Origin: an uncultured Spirochaeta sp.
GTDB lineage: Bacteria; Spirochaetota; Spirochaetia; DTKZ01
Direction of reading: 5' to 3'
Assembly: GCA_937140905.1 (NCBI GenBank)
Contig: CAKZQO010000083.1
Span: 1-40,861, forward strand
Length of the DNA stretch: 40,861 bases
In this document: one piece after another, positions 32,439-40,791 of the stretch
How positions within the stretch are numbered: the stretch's first letter is position 1
How the letters are laid out: every line of letters starts with the position of its first letter
Position numbers and translations under genes: made by a program
The notes under the pieces: model-generated
The model's input: the letters and a program-made list of their open reading frames with translations, nothing else
Database searches by the model: none
Told to the model about the DNA's origin: nothing

Positions 32439-33437
32439 ATGAAAAAACGAATTGGCCGGGGGATCCTTTTATTAAGCGCCTTTGTGTTAGTCGTTACCAC
32501 GCTCATCCATGCGGAAGGAAAAAGGGAGGAAGCAAAGTTCCCGACCAAGCCTATCACTGTTCTACAAGGGTTCAAACCAGGGGGAGGAAGCGATGCGTTG
32601 GCGCAATTGGTGCAACCCTTTCTGGAAAAGAAATTGGGAGTTTCTTTCGTTAATCAGTATATCCCCGGAGCAACAGGTGCGATTGCATGGACACAGTTAG
32701 CAAAACAAACAAAGAACGATGGGTATACGATCAGTATCACCAACACTCCTATGTTGATGACGAACTACATTATGAATCCTGAAATTACCTATTCTGTGGA
32801 TGACCTGGAACCTCTCGCCAACATCGTGACGGATCCTGGAATTATCGTTGTGGGGAAAAACAGTCCTTTCCAGTCAGTGCAGGATTTTTTAAACGCAGTA
32901 AAAGCAAATCCTGGAAAGATAACTGTTGCCAATTCAGGAGTAGGAGGGGATGATTTCTTTACCACATTGATTTTTCAGAAAGAGACAGGATTGAAAGTTC
33001 AAATGGTTCCCTTCGATGGCGATGGTCCTTCCTGGCAGGCTGCCATGGCAGGGAAAGTAGACGTGAGCTTCAACAATCTGGGGGTTACGTATCCACAAAT
33101 TCGAGCAGGTAACCTGCGTGCTCTAGCCCTTTTTGCCGAAAAACGTGATTCCATGATCCCAGAGGTTCCCACTATGAAAGAGATAGGGTTCAATATCATC
33201 GCCGGCTCTTCTAGAGGGTACAGCGCTCCCAAAGGTATTCCTGAGCAAATAAAAAAGGTCTACCTAAAAGCTTTTGAAGAAGTCGCTAAAGACCCTGCAC
33301 TTATTTCTGCAGCCAATGCCCGTGCCCTTCCAATGGACGTTAAGATTGGAGAAGAATATAGAGTCTACTTGAAAACACAAGAAAAGGTATTCAAAGAGAT
33401 TTGGAACGAAGTTAAGTCCCAGTATAGCGTAAAATAA
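32439..33437 (+). CDS. tctC: Tripartite tricarboxylate transporter (TTT) binding protein, TctC/Bug family
   Basis: The 332-residue periplasmic protein has a signal peptide (about residues 1-27, ending IHAEG). Bug-family features are PTKPITVLQGFKPGGGSDALAQLVQPFLEKKLG, a pyrrolidone-type loop with PGATGAIAW, and the C-terminal YSAPKGIPEQIKKVYLKAFEEV. AGGAGGG lies seven bases before the ATG. It captures a carboxylate for TctBA. It opens the operon tctC-tctB-tctA-adh-larA-like-ilvD-like. Confidence 0.92.
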   Translation: MKKRIGRGILLLSAFVLVVTTLIHAEGKREEAKFPTKPITVLQGFKPGGGSDALAQLVQPFLEKKLGVSFVNQYIPGATGAIAWTQLAKQTKNDGYTISITNTPMLMTNYIMNPEITYSVDDLEPLANIVTDPGIIVVGKNSPFQSVQDFLNAVKANPGKITVANSGVGGDDFFTTLIFQKETGLKVQMVPFDGDGPSWQAAMAGKVDVSFNNLGVTYPQIRAGNLRALALFAEKRDSMIPEVPTMKEIGFNIIAGSSRGYSAPKGIPEQIKKVYLKAFEEVAKDPALISAANARALPMDVKIGEEYRVYLKTQEKVFKEIWNEVKSQYSVK

Positions 33438-33438
33438 A

Positions 33439-33460
33439 GAGAGGAGGGCTTCCTCCTCTC
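33439..33460 (+). repeat. Stable intergenic hairpin between tctC and tctB
   Basis: GAGAGGAGG-GCTT-CCTCCTCTC is a perfect nine-pair stem starting two bases after the tctC stop codon. There is no T-run, so it is more likely an mRNA-protecting hairpin that raises binding-protein levels than a terminator. Confidence 0.65.
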
Positions 33461-33480
33461 CTCTATCATAGGTGGTAGAT

Positions 33481-33939
33481 ATGAACCACAGCTCAGCAAG
33501 AATAAGATATTTTCTGTTAGGCTTTATCGTTTTTATTGCAGTTCTTTTTTATTATCAAAGTCTTAAATTACCAAAAGCAGGGTATCAATTACCTAGATTA
33601 CTCTCTGGAGTCATACTTATTTTGGTTCTTATAGATATAGCTAGTACGGTTTTCCATAAGATGTCTAAAGGTGTGGATGGTGTAAAAGATAATAATCCTA
33701 TTAAGGATACAAAGAAAAGACTTCTTTTTTTCTTAATTTCGACATCCCTTTATATCTTTTTGATGCAGCCCATTGGGTACTTTATTATTACTCCTATCTA
33801 CTTGTTTATTACCTTTTTAACATTAAAGTCAATGAAATTGAGAACCAATATTATCGTAACCTTAGGATTTACTCTATTTGTGTATGCATTGTTTGTTAGA
33901 TTCTTGAACCTCCCTGTTCCAATGGGATTTCTAGGATAA
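33481..33939 (+). CDS. tctB: TTT small membrane subunit (TctB family)
   Basis: The 152-residue protein has four hydrophobic helices: about 12-28, 42-60, 84-105 and 110-140. Family-like features are the first helix followed by PKAGYQLPRLLSGVILILVL, and the RFLNLPVPMGFLG end. The start ATG at 33481 has GGTGG five bases upstream; the GTG at 33472 lies within that site. The gene is noticeably AT-rich compared with its neighbours, as often for TctB. Confidence 0.85.
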   Translation: MNHSSARIRYFLLGFIVFIAVLFYYQSLKLPKAGYQLPRLLSGVILILVLIDIASTVFHKMSKGVDGVKDNNPIKDTKKRLLFFLISTSLYIFLMQPIGYFIITPIYLFITFLTLKSMKLRTNIIVTLGFTLFVYALFVRFLNLPVPMGFLG

Positions 33940-33942
33940 AAA

Positions 33943-35433
33943 ATGATTATCAATAATATCCTATTAGGGTTTAGTAACATTCTACAGCCATTTAACTTGC
34001 TGCTTGTTATTGTAGGTTCCTTCATTGGAATATTCGTAGGAGCAATGCCAGGTTTGTCTGCAACGATGGCCATTGCTCTATTATTGCCATTGACGTTTGG
34101 GTTGCCTCCCGCATCGGGAATTGGGATGTTAGCTTCCCTATACATGGGGGCCATGTATGGTGGGTCTATTTCTGCCATCTTAATTCGCACCCCCGGAACA
34201 CCTGCGGCTGCAGCAACGGTGCTGGATGGATATCCGATGGCGCAGAAGGGTATGGCTGGCAAGGCATTAGGGATTTCCCTAACTGCCTCGTTAGTGGGAG
34301 GTGTTCTAAGTAGCATTGCTCTTTTGACGATTGCTCCCGCTCTAGGATACGTAGCTTTAGAGTTCGGGCCTGTAGAGTTATTCGCGGTCGCAGTGCTGGG
34401 GATTACCATTATAGGTTCGTTGTCTCAAGGTTCTACCGTGCTGGGCCTTCTTTCTGGCGCCTTTGGGTTACTGCTGGCCATGGTAGGTATGGACCCGATC
34501 ACGGGAACTCCTCGATTTACTTTTGGGTTAATCAACCTATTTTCGGGAATTCCCTTTGTCGTTGCTCTGATAGGGCTCTTTTCCATCCCCCAAGCCCTTC
34601 GGTTGATCGAACAAGGGGATGATGGAACTCAAGTGATTAGTCGAATTCAGGATCGGCTATTACCGGCTTGGAAAGAATTTAGATCCTTAATTCCTACGAT
34701 TCTTCGTTCCTCGGTAATTGGTATCTTCACCGGAATCATTCCCGGCACGGGAGGGGACACTGCCTGTTGGTTCGCTTACAATGAGGCAAAGAGATTTTCT
34801 AAAAGAAAAGCGGAGTTCGGCTCGGGTGTTCCGGAAGGAATCGCCGCACCAGAATCGGCAAACAATGCGGTTGTAGGCGGTGCATTGATCCCCACGATAT
34901 CCTTGGGGATACCTGGTAGTTCTGCAACTGCAATACTGATTGGTGGTTTGATGGTGCATGGAATCATGCCGGGCCCAACTCTCATGAGTGAGTACGCGGA
35001 GGTTACCTACACACTGATTTGGGCAGTATTCTTTTCCAATTTTGCCATGTTTTTTATTGGTTTGTTGTTTACGAAGGGTGCGATCATCGTAACGAGAGTG
35101 AAGAATAAAGTATTGGCACCCATCATCGTTGTTCTCTGTGTGATTGGATCCTTCTCCATCAATAATAGTTATTTCGATGTAATCATGATGTTTTTATTTG
35201 GTCTGCTTGGGTATGTGATGGAGAAAGTGAAGATGCCAACGGCTCCAATGGTGCTAGGTTTGATCCTAGGCAAGATGATGAACAACAGCCTCTATCAGTC
35301 TCTTCTCATAGGACATGGCAGTTGGTTGATCTTTCTGAAGAGCCCCATAGCAGTGATATTATTTATAGTTTCCATTCTCTCGATACTTCAATCTACTCCT
35401 TTAATCCGATTCATTAAAGGAAAATTCAAATAA
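33943..35433 (+). CDS. tctA: TTT large membrane subunit (TctA family)
   Basis: The 496-residue protein has about 12 helices. The two TctA signature loops are present: GAMPGLSATMAIALLLPLTFGL in the first half, and GIIPGTGGDTACWFAYNEAKR plus PEGIAAPESANNAVVGGALIPTISLGIPGSSATAIL in the second. It starts three bases after tctB and is translated in the same unit. It takes up a carboxylate with a sodium or proton gradient. Confidence 0.95.
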   Translation: MIINNILLGFSNILQPFNLLLVIVGSFIGIFVGAMPGLSATMAIALLLPLTFGLPPASGIGMLASLYMGAMYGGSISAILIRTPGTPAAAATVLDGYPMAQKGMAGKALGISLTASLVGGVLSSIALLTIAPALGYVALEFGPVELFAVAVLGITIIGSLSQGSTVLGLLSGAFGLLLAMVGMDPITGTPRFTFGLINLFSGIPFVVALIGLFSIPQALRLIEQGDDGTQVISRIQDRLLPAWKEFRSLIPTILRSSVIGIFTGIIPGTGGDTACWFAYNEAKRFSKRKAEFGSGVPEGIAAPESANNAVVGGALIPTISLGIPGSSATAILIGGLMVHGIMPGPTLMSEYAEVTYTLIWAVFFSNFAMFFIGLLFTKGAIIVTRVKNKVLAPIIVVLCVIGSFSINNSYFDVIMMFLFGLLGYVMEKVKMPTAPMVLGLILGKMMNNSLYQSLLIGHGSWLIFLKSPIAVILFIVSILSILQSTPLIRFIKGKFK

Positions 35434-35455
35434 ATATTTTGAAGGAGCGGTAGTT

Positions 35456-36553
35456 ATGAGCAAAAAGATGCTTGGTTTAGTTGCGCATCCAGATGGTTCT
35501 CTGAAGCTGGAAGAAGTTCCAGTTCCGGAAATTGGGAAGAATAGGTTTGCCCCCCACGATGTACTAGTAGAAGTACAGTACTGCGGAATCTGTGGAAGTG
35601 ATATCCATAAGTTTCTTGCCGATGATTCGGAAAAAGCGAAATTGAAACATGTTCCTGCTCCAGTAGTGAGCGGACATGAGATAGTAAGCATTGTACGGGA
35701 GGTAGGAAAAGAAGTAACCCGCGTAAAACCAGGCGATAGAGTAGTCCATGAAATTGTAACCTTCTACTGTGGCCATTGCCCCGCTTGTAGGGAAGGAAGG
35801 TACAATATCTGTAACACTTTAGAGCCCATGATGGGGCGTGCTCATTTCGTTACAGGGGGAGGCTTTGCCAAGTATACCATGTGGCCGGAATGGCAGCTTC
35901 ATAAACTTCCCGATTCTGTTCCCACACAAGCCGCGGTACTGATGGAACCTACTGCGGGTTCTGTTCATAGTATCATTACTAGAATGGGAGTAAAGGCTGG
36001 AGAGTCAGTTGCCATACTGGGTCCTGGGGCTAGAGGACTTTTAATGCTTCAAGTTTGCAAAGCGATTGGCGCGGGACCTATCTTGATGTCAGGGATAACT
36101 CGGGATGAACCATTACGTTTGGCAATGGCTCGAAAACTTGGTGCGGATGTGGTTGTGAATGTGGAGAAGGAAGACCTTTGGTCGAAAGTGAAAGAAATGA
36201 CGGGTGGTATCGGTGTGGATGTAGTATTAGAGAACACTGGAGAGGTGGAGCCAATCGCACAGTCTATCGATATTGTGCGTAAAGGTGGCAGGGTTATGTG
36301 GGCCGGTGGAGGTATTCGTGGAGGCATAGTAGCTCCTGTAGACACCCATAAAATCATTGTGAAAGAACTCGATATTAGGGGAGAAATATCTCAGATACCC
36401 TATGATTGGTTAACAGCCATCCATCTCGTTTCGACAGGTAAAGTGCAATTGGAACCTCTAGTAACCCACGTGTTTCCTTTAGAACAATGGAAAGAAGGAT
36501 TTACCTTGGCTGCTACGAGCCATGATTGTCTACGGGTAGCAATCAAACCTTAG
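35456..36553 (+). CDS. Zinc-dependent medium-chain alcohol dehydrogenase (polyol/sugar-acid type)
   Basis: The 365-residue protein has catalytic zinc ligands in QYCGICGSDIHKF and SGHEIV, and the structural zinc site CGHCPACREGRYNIC with four Cys. The NAD(P) domain has VAILGPGARGLLMLQVCKAIG. It is close to the sorbitol / threonine / L-idonate dehydrogenase branch of the family. The likely reaction is oxidation of a secondary hydroxyl of a polyol or aldonate to a ketone. GGAG lies a few bases before the ATG. It sits between the transporter and the LarA-like/IlvD-like genes, so it probably works on the imported compound. Confidence 0.9.
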   Translation: MSKKMLGLVAHPDGSLKLEEVPVPEIGKNRFAPHDVLVEVQYCGICGSDIHKFLADDSEKAKLKHVPAPVVSGHEIVSIVREVGKEVTRVKPGDRVVHEIVTFYCGHCPACREGRYNICNTLEPMMGRAHFVTGGGFAKYTMWPEWQLHKLPDSVPTQAAVLMEPTAGSVHSIITRMGVKAGESVAILGPGARGLLMLQVCKAIGAGPILMSGITRDEPLRLAMARKLGADVVVNVEKEDLWSKVKEMTGGIGVDVVLENTGEVEPIAQSIDIVRKGGRVMWAGGGIRGGIVAPVDTHKIIVKELDIRGEISQIPYDWLTAIHLVSTGKVQLEPLVTHVFPLEQWKEGFTLAATSHDCLRVAIKP

Positions 36554-36581
36554 CGATGCTGTTTTACGAGGAGTTACTGGA

Positions 36582-37850
36582 ATGGATACGATCGATCGGT
36601 TACTAGAGGGAATCCCCATCCCTAGGGTGGTACAGGTAAAGCAAAAGTTCGAACGTCCTGTTATTGTAGATTTGAAAAAAGAGTTTCTTAATCAGATTGA
36701 AGCCAAAAATCTATTTTCTCGTTTACGGAAAGGGATGAAGGTTGCCATCACCGTTGGGAGTAGAGGGATTTCCAATCAACCCTTTCTAGTCAAACTACTA
36801 ATTGAGGAGCTTAAAAAAGTAGGAACGGTACCATTTGTTATTCCTGCGATGGGAAGTCATGGGGGGGCAACCGCGGAAGGTCAACGGTCGATGCTGGAAG
36901 AAATGGGATTCACGGAAGACTACCTTGGCGTTCCTATCAAGGCTACGATGGAGACTGTACAGATTGGAACCAGTTCCAATGGGCTTCCTGTTTATATTGA
37001 TAGATATGCCTCGGAAGCGGACGGGATCATCCTCGTGAACAGAATCAAACCCCACGTGTCTTTTCGAGGACCTTTCGAAAGTGGACTGATGAAAATGATT
37101 ACCATTGGTCTGGGGAAGCAGAAGGGTGCCGATATTTGTCACGAGTTGGGATTTGGGAAAATGGCGGAAAACATTCCTGCCATTGGAAAGGTGGTGTTGT
37201 CTTCTGGAAGAATCTTATTTGGAATAGGGTTGATAGAGAATGCGTACCATGAGACGTGTAGGATCATTCCTCTTTTCCCAGAAGAAATAGAAACTACAGA
37301 ACCACTATTGTTGGAAGAAGCTAGACGGTTATGTCCTAGACTTCTGTTTGATTCGCTAGATGTATTGATTATAGACGAAATAGGAAAGGATATCAGTGGG
37401 ACAGGGTTCGATACGAATGTGGTTGGAAGATACCATACACCGTTTATCTCTGGGGGGCCGAAGATCACAAGAATTGCTGTATTAGATGTTACCGATGCTT
37501 CCCATGGGAATGCCAATGGTTTGGGTATCGTAGATTTTTCTACTCTTCGAGCCTATAAAAAGTTTAAATTCGATCAGACGTACCCCAATTCACTGACATC
37601 GACGGTTCCTATGAGTGCAAAGATCCCGATCATTCTTAAAAATGATCGGCAAGCAATGCAGGCAGCCATTAAAACATGCAATATCTTAGATAAGACGGCT
37701 GTGCGTTTCGTTCGAATTAAAAACACCAACAGTTTAGAATCGATTCTAGTAAGTACCACCTTGCTGGAAGAAGTGAGGAAAAACCCTTCCCTGGAAGTTG
37801 TGGGAGAGCCTTTCGAAATGAAGTTTGATGAAGAGGGGAATGTATTGTAA
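36582..37850 (+). CDS. LarA-like (DUF2088) nickel-pincer-type racemase/epimerase homologue
   Basis: The 422-residue protein has the two-domain LarA layout: an N-terminal DUF2088 domain with VIPAMGSHGGATAEGQ, then NRIKPHVSFRGPFESGLMK and IGLGKQKGADICH. In LarA two His and one Lys in comparable segments hold the nickel pincer cofactor. The H of GSHG, the H of KPH and the K of GLMK here are plausible equivalents; this mapping is from memory. LarA homologues can racemise or epimerise 2-hydroxyacids. The cofactor genes larB, larC and larE are not in the window. AGGAG lies nine bases before the ATG. It directly precedes ilvD-like with no gap. Confidence 0.7.
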   Translation: MDTIDRLLEGIPIPRVVQVKQKFERPVIVDLKKEFLNQIEAKNLFSRLRKGMKVAITVGSRGISNQPFLVKLLIEELKKVGTVPFVIPAMGSHGGATAEGQRSMLEEMGFTEDYLGVPIKATMETVQIGTSSNGLPVYIDRYASEADGIILVNRIKPHVSFRGPFESGLMKMITIGLGKQKGADICHELGFGKMAENIPAIGKVVLSSGRILFGIGLIENAYHETCRIIPLFPEEIETTEPLLLEEARRLCPRLLFDSLDVLIIDEIGKDISGTGFDTNVVGRYHTPFISGGPKITRIAVLDVTDASHGNANGLGIVDFSTLRAYKKFKFDQTYPNSLTSTVPMSAKIPIILKNDRQAMQAAIKTCNILDKTAVRFVRIKNTNSLESILVSTTLLEEVRKNPSLEVVGEPFEMKFDEEGNVL

Positions 37851-39500
37851 ATGCGAAGTAAAGCTATTACAGAAGGTTTATCGGGCGCTACTAGTCGAGC
37901 TCTGTTGCACAGCGTGGGGGTAAGGAGAGAGGATCTAGGTAAGCCTTTGATTGCGGTTGTCAGTTCCTATAACGAGATTGTGCCTGGTTGCATACCGTTA
38001 CGAATCTTATCCGAGTATGTGAAGCAAGGGATCCGACAAGCGGGAGGGATACCGTTCGAGTTCAACACGATCGGGGTTTGCGATGGAATCGCTCAGGGAC
38101 ATACTGGCATGTATTATTCCCTCCCTAGTCGAGAGATCATTTCCTATTCAGTGGAAATTATGCTGCAAGCCCATAGGTTCGACGGGGCTGTGTTTTTAGT
38201 TTCCTGCGATAAGATTACTCCTGGAATGTTGATGGCCATGGTTCGGGTCAACATTCCTTCTATAGCAATCGCAGCAGGGATCATGCCTTCCGGACACTAC
38301 AAGGAAGAACAACTCACCGTTTCCTTGATGCGGGAGTTCATTGGAAGGTTTCAAGCAGGTTTGATAACAGAACAGGAGCTAGTAGAAGTGGAAGCTGCAG
38401 CGTGTCCAAGCTGGGGCACTTGCTCCATGCTGGGTACTGCAAATTCAATGAATTGTTTGACAGAAGTTCTTGGATTGACTTTCCCTTACTCTTCTACGCG
38501 ATTGGCAAACTCCTCAGAAAAGTTCCGGGAAGCTATCCAAGTAGGAGAACGAGCCGTAGCGCTTGTGCAGATGGGTGTGACACCATTAGATATTCTCAAG
38601 AAAGAAGCATTCATAGATGCTGTTCGAGTAGCGGAAGCTATGGGAGCTTCTACGAATGTGGTTTTGCATTTGCCCGCCATTGCGAACTACGCAGGGATAG
38701 ATCTAACGTTGGACGATTTCAAACGAGAGAGTGAACAAGTACCAATCCTTGTGAAAATTAATCCTTCCGGTTCAAAAACAATGGAAGATTTCCATAGAGC
38801 GGGGGGTATTCCTGCATTATTGAAATCGTTAAAAGTTCTTTTAAGTTTAGATCGTCCTACTGTGTATGGTACAACTATTAAAAGTGTCGTAGAAAATACT
38901 ACTATATGGGATCCTGAGATGATCCATCCCTTGGATTCACCCCTAAGCCCGAAAGGTGGGATAGCAGTCCTGTATGGTACATTGGCTCCAGAAGGGGCGG
39001 TGATCAAGAGATCTGCGGTGGATCCTACTTTGTGGAAGTTCCAAGGGCCTGCCCATGTGTTCAATCGAATGGAAGACGCAGTTCAAGCAGTGCAAGATGA
39101 AAGGATTCAACCGGGGGAAGTTCTTGTGATTCGATACGAAGGGCCTATCGGTGGCCCTGGTATGCGAGAAATGCAACAAATAACCGCCATTCTTTCCGGT
39201 AGCGGCTTGGCGAAAAAGGTAGCCCTAGTTACCGATGGCAGATTTTCCGGGTCTACCCGAGGCCCTTGTGTGGGGCATGTCGCACCAGAAGCGGCAAGGG
39301 GAGGCCCTATCGCATTGGTGAAGGACGGAGATTTTATTCGTATCGACCTAGAATCGGGAACTCTGGATATTCTGTTGGATCCAGAGGAATTGGAAAATCG
39401 GAGACGTACTTTTTCATTTCAACGGGAACAGGAACCAGGTATCCTTTCTTTATACGCATCCATGTTGCCTGATACTTCCAAAGGAGCCGTTTGGCATTAA
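37851..39500 (+). CDS. IlvD/Edd-family Fe-S dehydratase, probably sugar-acid dehydratase
   Basis: The 549-residue protein is of the usual length for dihydroxy-acid dehydratase. Family motifs are [69 protein letters not shown] and [21 protein letters not shown]. The Cys of CDK and of CPSWGTC should hold the Fe-S cluster. In the branched-chain enzyme, as I recall, the third residue after NEIVP is His (NEIVPGH); here it is Cys. The operon context with TTT, alcohol dehydrogenase and LarA-like genes, and no ilv genes, suggests an aldonate dehydratase making a 2-keto-3-deoxy acid rather than amino-acid synthesis. Confidence 0.85.
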   Translation: MRSKAITEGLSGATSRALLHSVGVRREDLGKPLIAVVSSYNEIVPGCIPLRILSEYVKQGIRQAGGIPFEFNTIGVCDGIAQGHTGMYYSLPSREIISYSVEIMLQAHRFDGAVFLVSCDKITPGMLMAMVRVNIPSIAIAAGIMPSGHYKEEQLTVSLMREFIGRFQAGLITEQELVEVEAAACPSWGTCSMLGTANSMNCLTEVLGLTFPYSSTRLANSSEKFREAIQVGERAVALVQMGVTPLDILKKEAFIDAVRVAEAMGASTNVVLHLPAIANYAGIDLTLDDFKRESEQVPILVKINPSGSKTMEDFHRAGGIPALLKSLKVLLSLDRPTVYGTTIKSVVENTTIWDPEMIHPLDSPLSPKGGIAVLYGTLAPEGAVIKRSAVDPTLWKFQGPAHVFNRMEDAVQAVQDERIQPGEVLVIRYEGPIGGPGMREMQQITAILSGSGLAKKVALVTDGRFSGSTRGPCVGHVAPEAARGGPIALVKDGDFIRIDLESGTLDILLDPEELENRRRTFSFQREQEPGILSLYASMLPDTSKGAVWH

Positions 39501-39583
39501 GTTAAAGGTTGGTAGCCACACTAGTTAGAAGGTCAAGATAAAGGCAGTAAAATGTGATGGTATCAAAGATACCGCTGCGGTTA

Positions 39584-40708
39584 TTATCTCATCGCATTCC
39601 GGATCTTCATCTTGTCTACTTCATTCAATTTTTTCCCTGCAGCCACTTTCGCCCAGGTGGAGTAATTATAGAACCGAAGGGCGTTCGCCGCCGTAACGAT
39701 CTCGTTGTACATATCAAAACTTCCAGCGGGGAGAAAAAAATCCTGCACGTTGTCCGTTCCGATTCGCACCGGGATATCCTCGATCAGAAAATCCAGTACC
39801 CGGGTGATGCTATTGTGCATGGGAACCATTACCCGCCTGTCTTGCCGGTTGGAAAGAGTGGCCGTAGGGCAGACAATGACACCGATGTTGGTTTCCTTCA
39901 GGCCCTCTACAACCCTTCTAAACTTTTCTTCACTGTAGGAGGCGACACTTAGAGCATGGACCGCCCAGATGGTTGGCTCTTGGCTTTCTTGTGAGGAACG
40001 AACCTTGGTTTCTTGCTTGGTATCCTCAATTCCCTGGTGTTTGTATTGTTTTCTGTAATGAGCGGGGCGTAACCATCGTACCGCTTCGATCAGGGTCAGG
40101 GTCCCCTCTTCATCCGGCAGATTCGTTTGATCCACATGGAAATGCACTTCTTTTCCTCCCAAGGAATTGGCCAATTCGATCACTCTTCGAAAATGCTCTT
40201 TGAATCCAATATGACCTTTTCGGGCATCTCGTTCAGGGAGGGTGCCGATGAAGTCGGCCAGTGAGGCCGCGGCTACGAACACTTCCCACCGACGGGGTTC
40301 ATCGTCCTTGAAGCCGAATATGGGATATGCTCCTACTCGTAGATCGATCTTGTCTTTGTACTTGGCCTTCAAATCCAGGGCAACTTCCAAGGCCCTTAGT
40401 TCTACCCCATCCGCCGTAGTGTCAATGAAGGTGTCCAATCGAGTTACTCCGAACCGAATCGACGCATCTAGGGCTGCCCCCATACGCTCGTAGAGGGATT
40501 CCCGGGTGTAGGCTAAGCCTTCGTGCAGGACCCCCGTGGTATGTTGTTTCACCTCCAGGGGATAGGTGGCGATTTCCCAGGGATCCATATCTGCATGGGA
40601 AACATACTTGGGATCCATCACCAGGGCGCGGTCTAAGTGAGCGTGCCCATTGAAGAATCCTCCCGCTTCTTGGACCGAGCGGCGGATTAAGGTTTCATAG
40701 GACGTCAT
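39584..40708 (-). CDS. Amidohydrolase-family metal-dependent hydrolase (cytosine-deaminase-like)
   Basis: The 374-residue TIM-barrel protein has FFNGHAHLDRA (metal-binding HxH), EVHFHVDQTN, WAVHALSVASYSEE and RIGTDNVQDFFLPAGSFDMYNE, matching the layout of CodA/atrazine-chlorohydrolase-like amidohydrolases. The final Asp in TDN is the metal Asp. It would hydrolyse an amide, amidine or cyclic substrate, perhaps a nitrogen heterocycle. GGAGG lies five bases before the ATG. The gene is convergent with the ilvD-like gene and may be preceded by an attenuator leader on the same strand. Its role beside sugar-acid genes is unclear; lactone or cyclic amide opening is possible. Confidence 0.8.
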   Translation of the reverse strand: MTSYETLIRRSVQEAGGFFNGHAHLDRALVMDPKYVSHADMDPWEIATYPLEVKQHTTGVLHEGLAYTRESLYERMGAALDASIRFGVTRLDTFIDTTADGVELRALEVALDLKAKYKDKIDLRVGAYPIFGFKDDEPRRWEVFVAAASLADFIGTLPERDARKGHIGFKEHFRRVIELANSLGGKEVHFHVDQTNLPDEEGTLTLIEAVRWLRPAHYRKQYKHQGIEDTKQETKVRSSQESQEPTIWAVHALSVASYSEEKFRRVVEGLKETNIGVIVCPTATLSNRQDRRVMVPMHNSITRVLDFLIEDIPVRIGTDNVQDFFLPAGSFDMYNEIVTAANALRFYNYSTWAKVAAGKKLNEVDKMKIRNAMR

Positions 40709-40733
40709 GGGAACCTCCGAACGAAAGGAACAT

Positions 40734-40779
40734 AAAAAAAGCTCCCTAATCCCGAAGGATCAGGGAGCTTTACTGCTCC
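40734..40779 (-). promoter_or_regulatory. Candidate transcription attenuator in the amidohydrolase leader
   Basis: On the minus strand AGCTCCCTGATCC-TTCG-GGATTAGGGAGCT is a 13-pair stem with one G-T pair and a C(UUCG)G-type loop, followed by seven T residues, 26 bases before the amidohydrolase ATG. GGAGC-AGTAAA-GCTCC (40779-40764) uses the same GCTCC as its 3' arm, so it excludes the terminator. This is the arrangement of a terminator and antiterminator pair. The G-T pair becomes A-C on the plus strand, which supports the minus-strand reading. It could also simply end a minus-strand gene beyond the window. Confidence 0.65.
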
Positions 40780-40791
40780 GAGATACCATTG

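Noticed and set aside
37851-39500. Biosynthetic ilvD for valine/isoleucine
   Set aside because: It cannot be excluded by sequence alone, but no ilvB, ilvC or ilvE is near and the operon is a transporter-led catabolic unit, so the biosynthetic call is not preferred.
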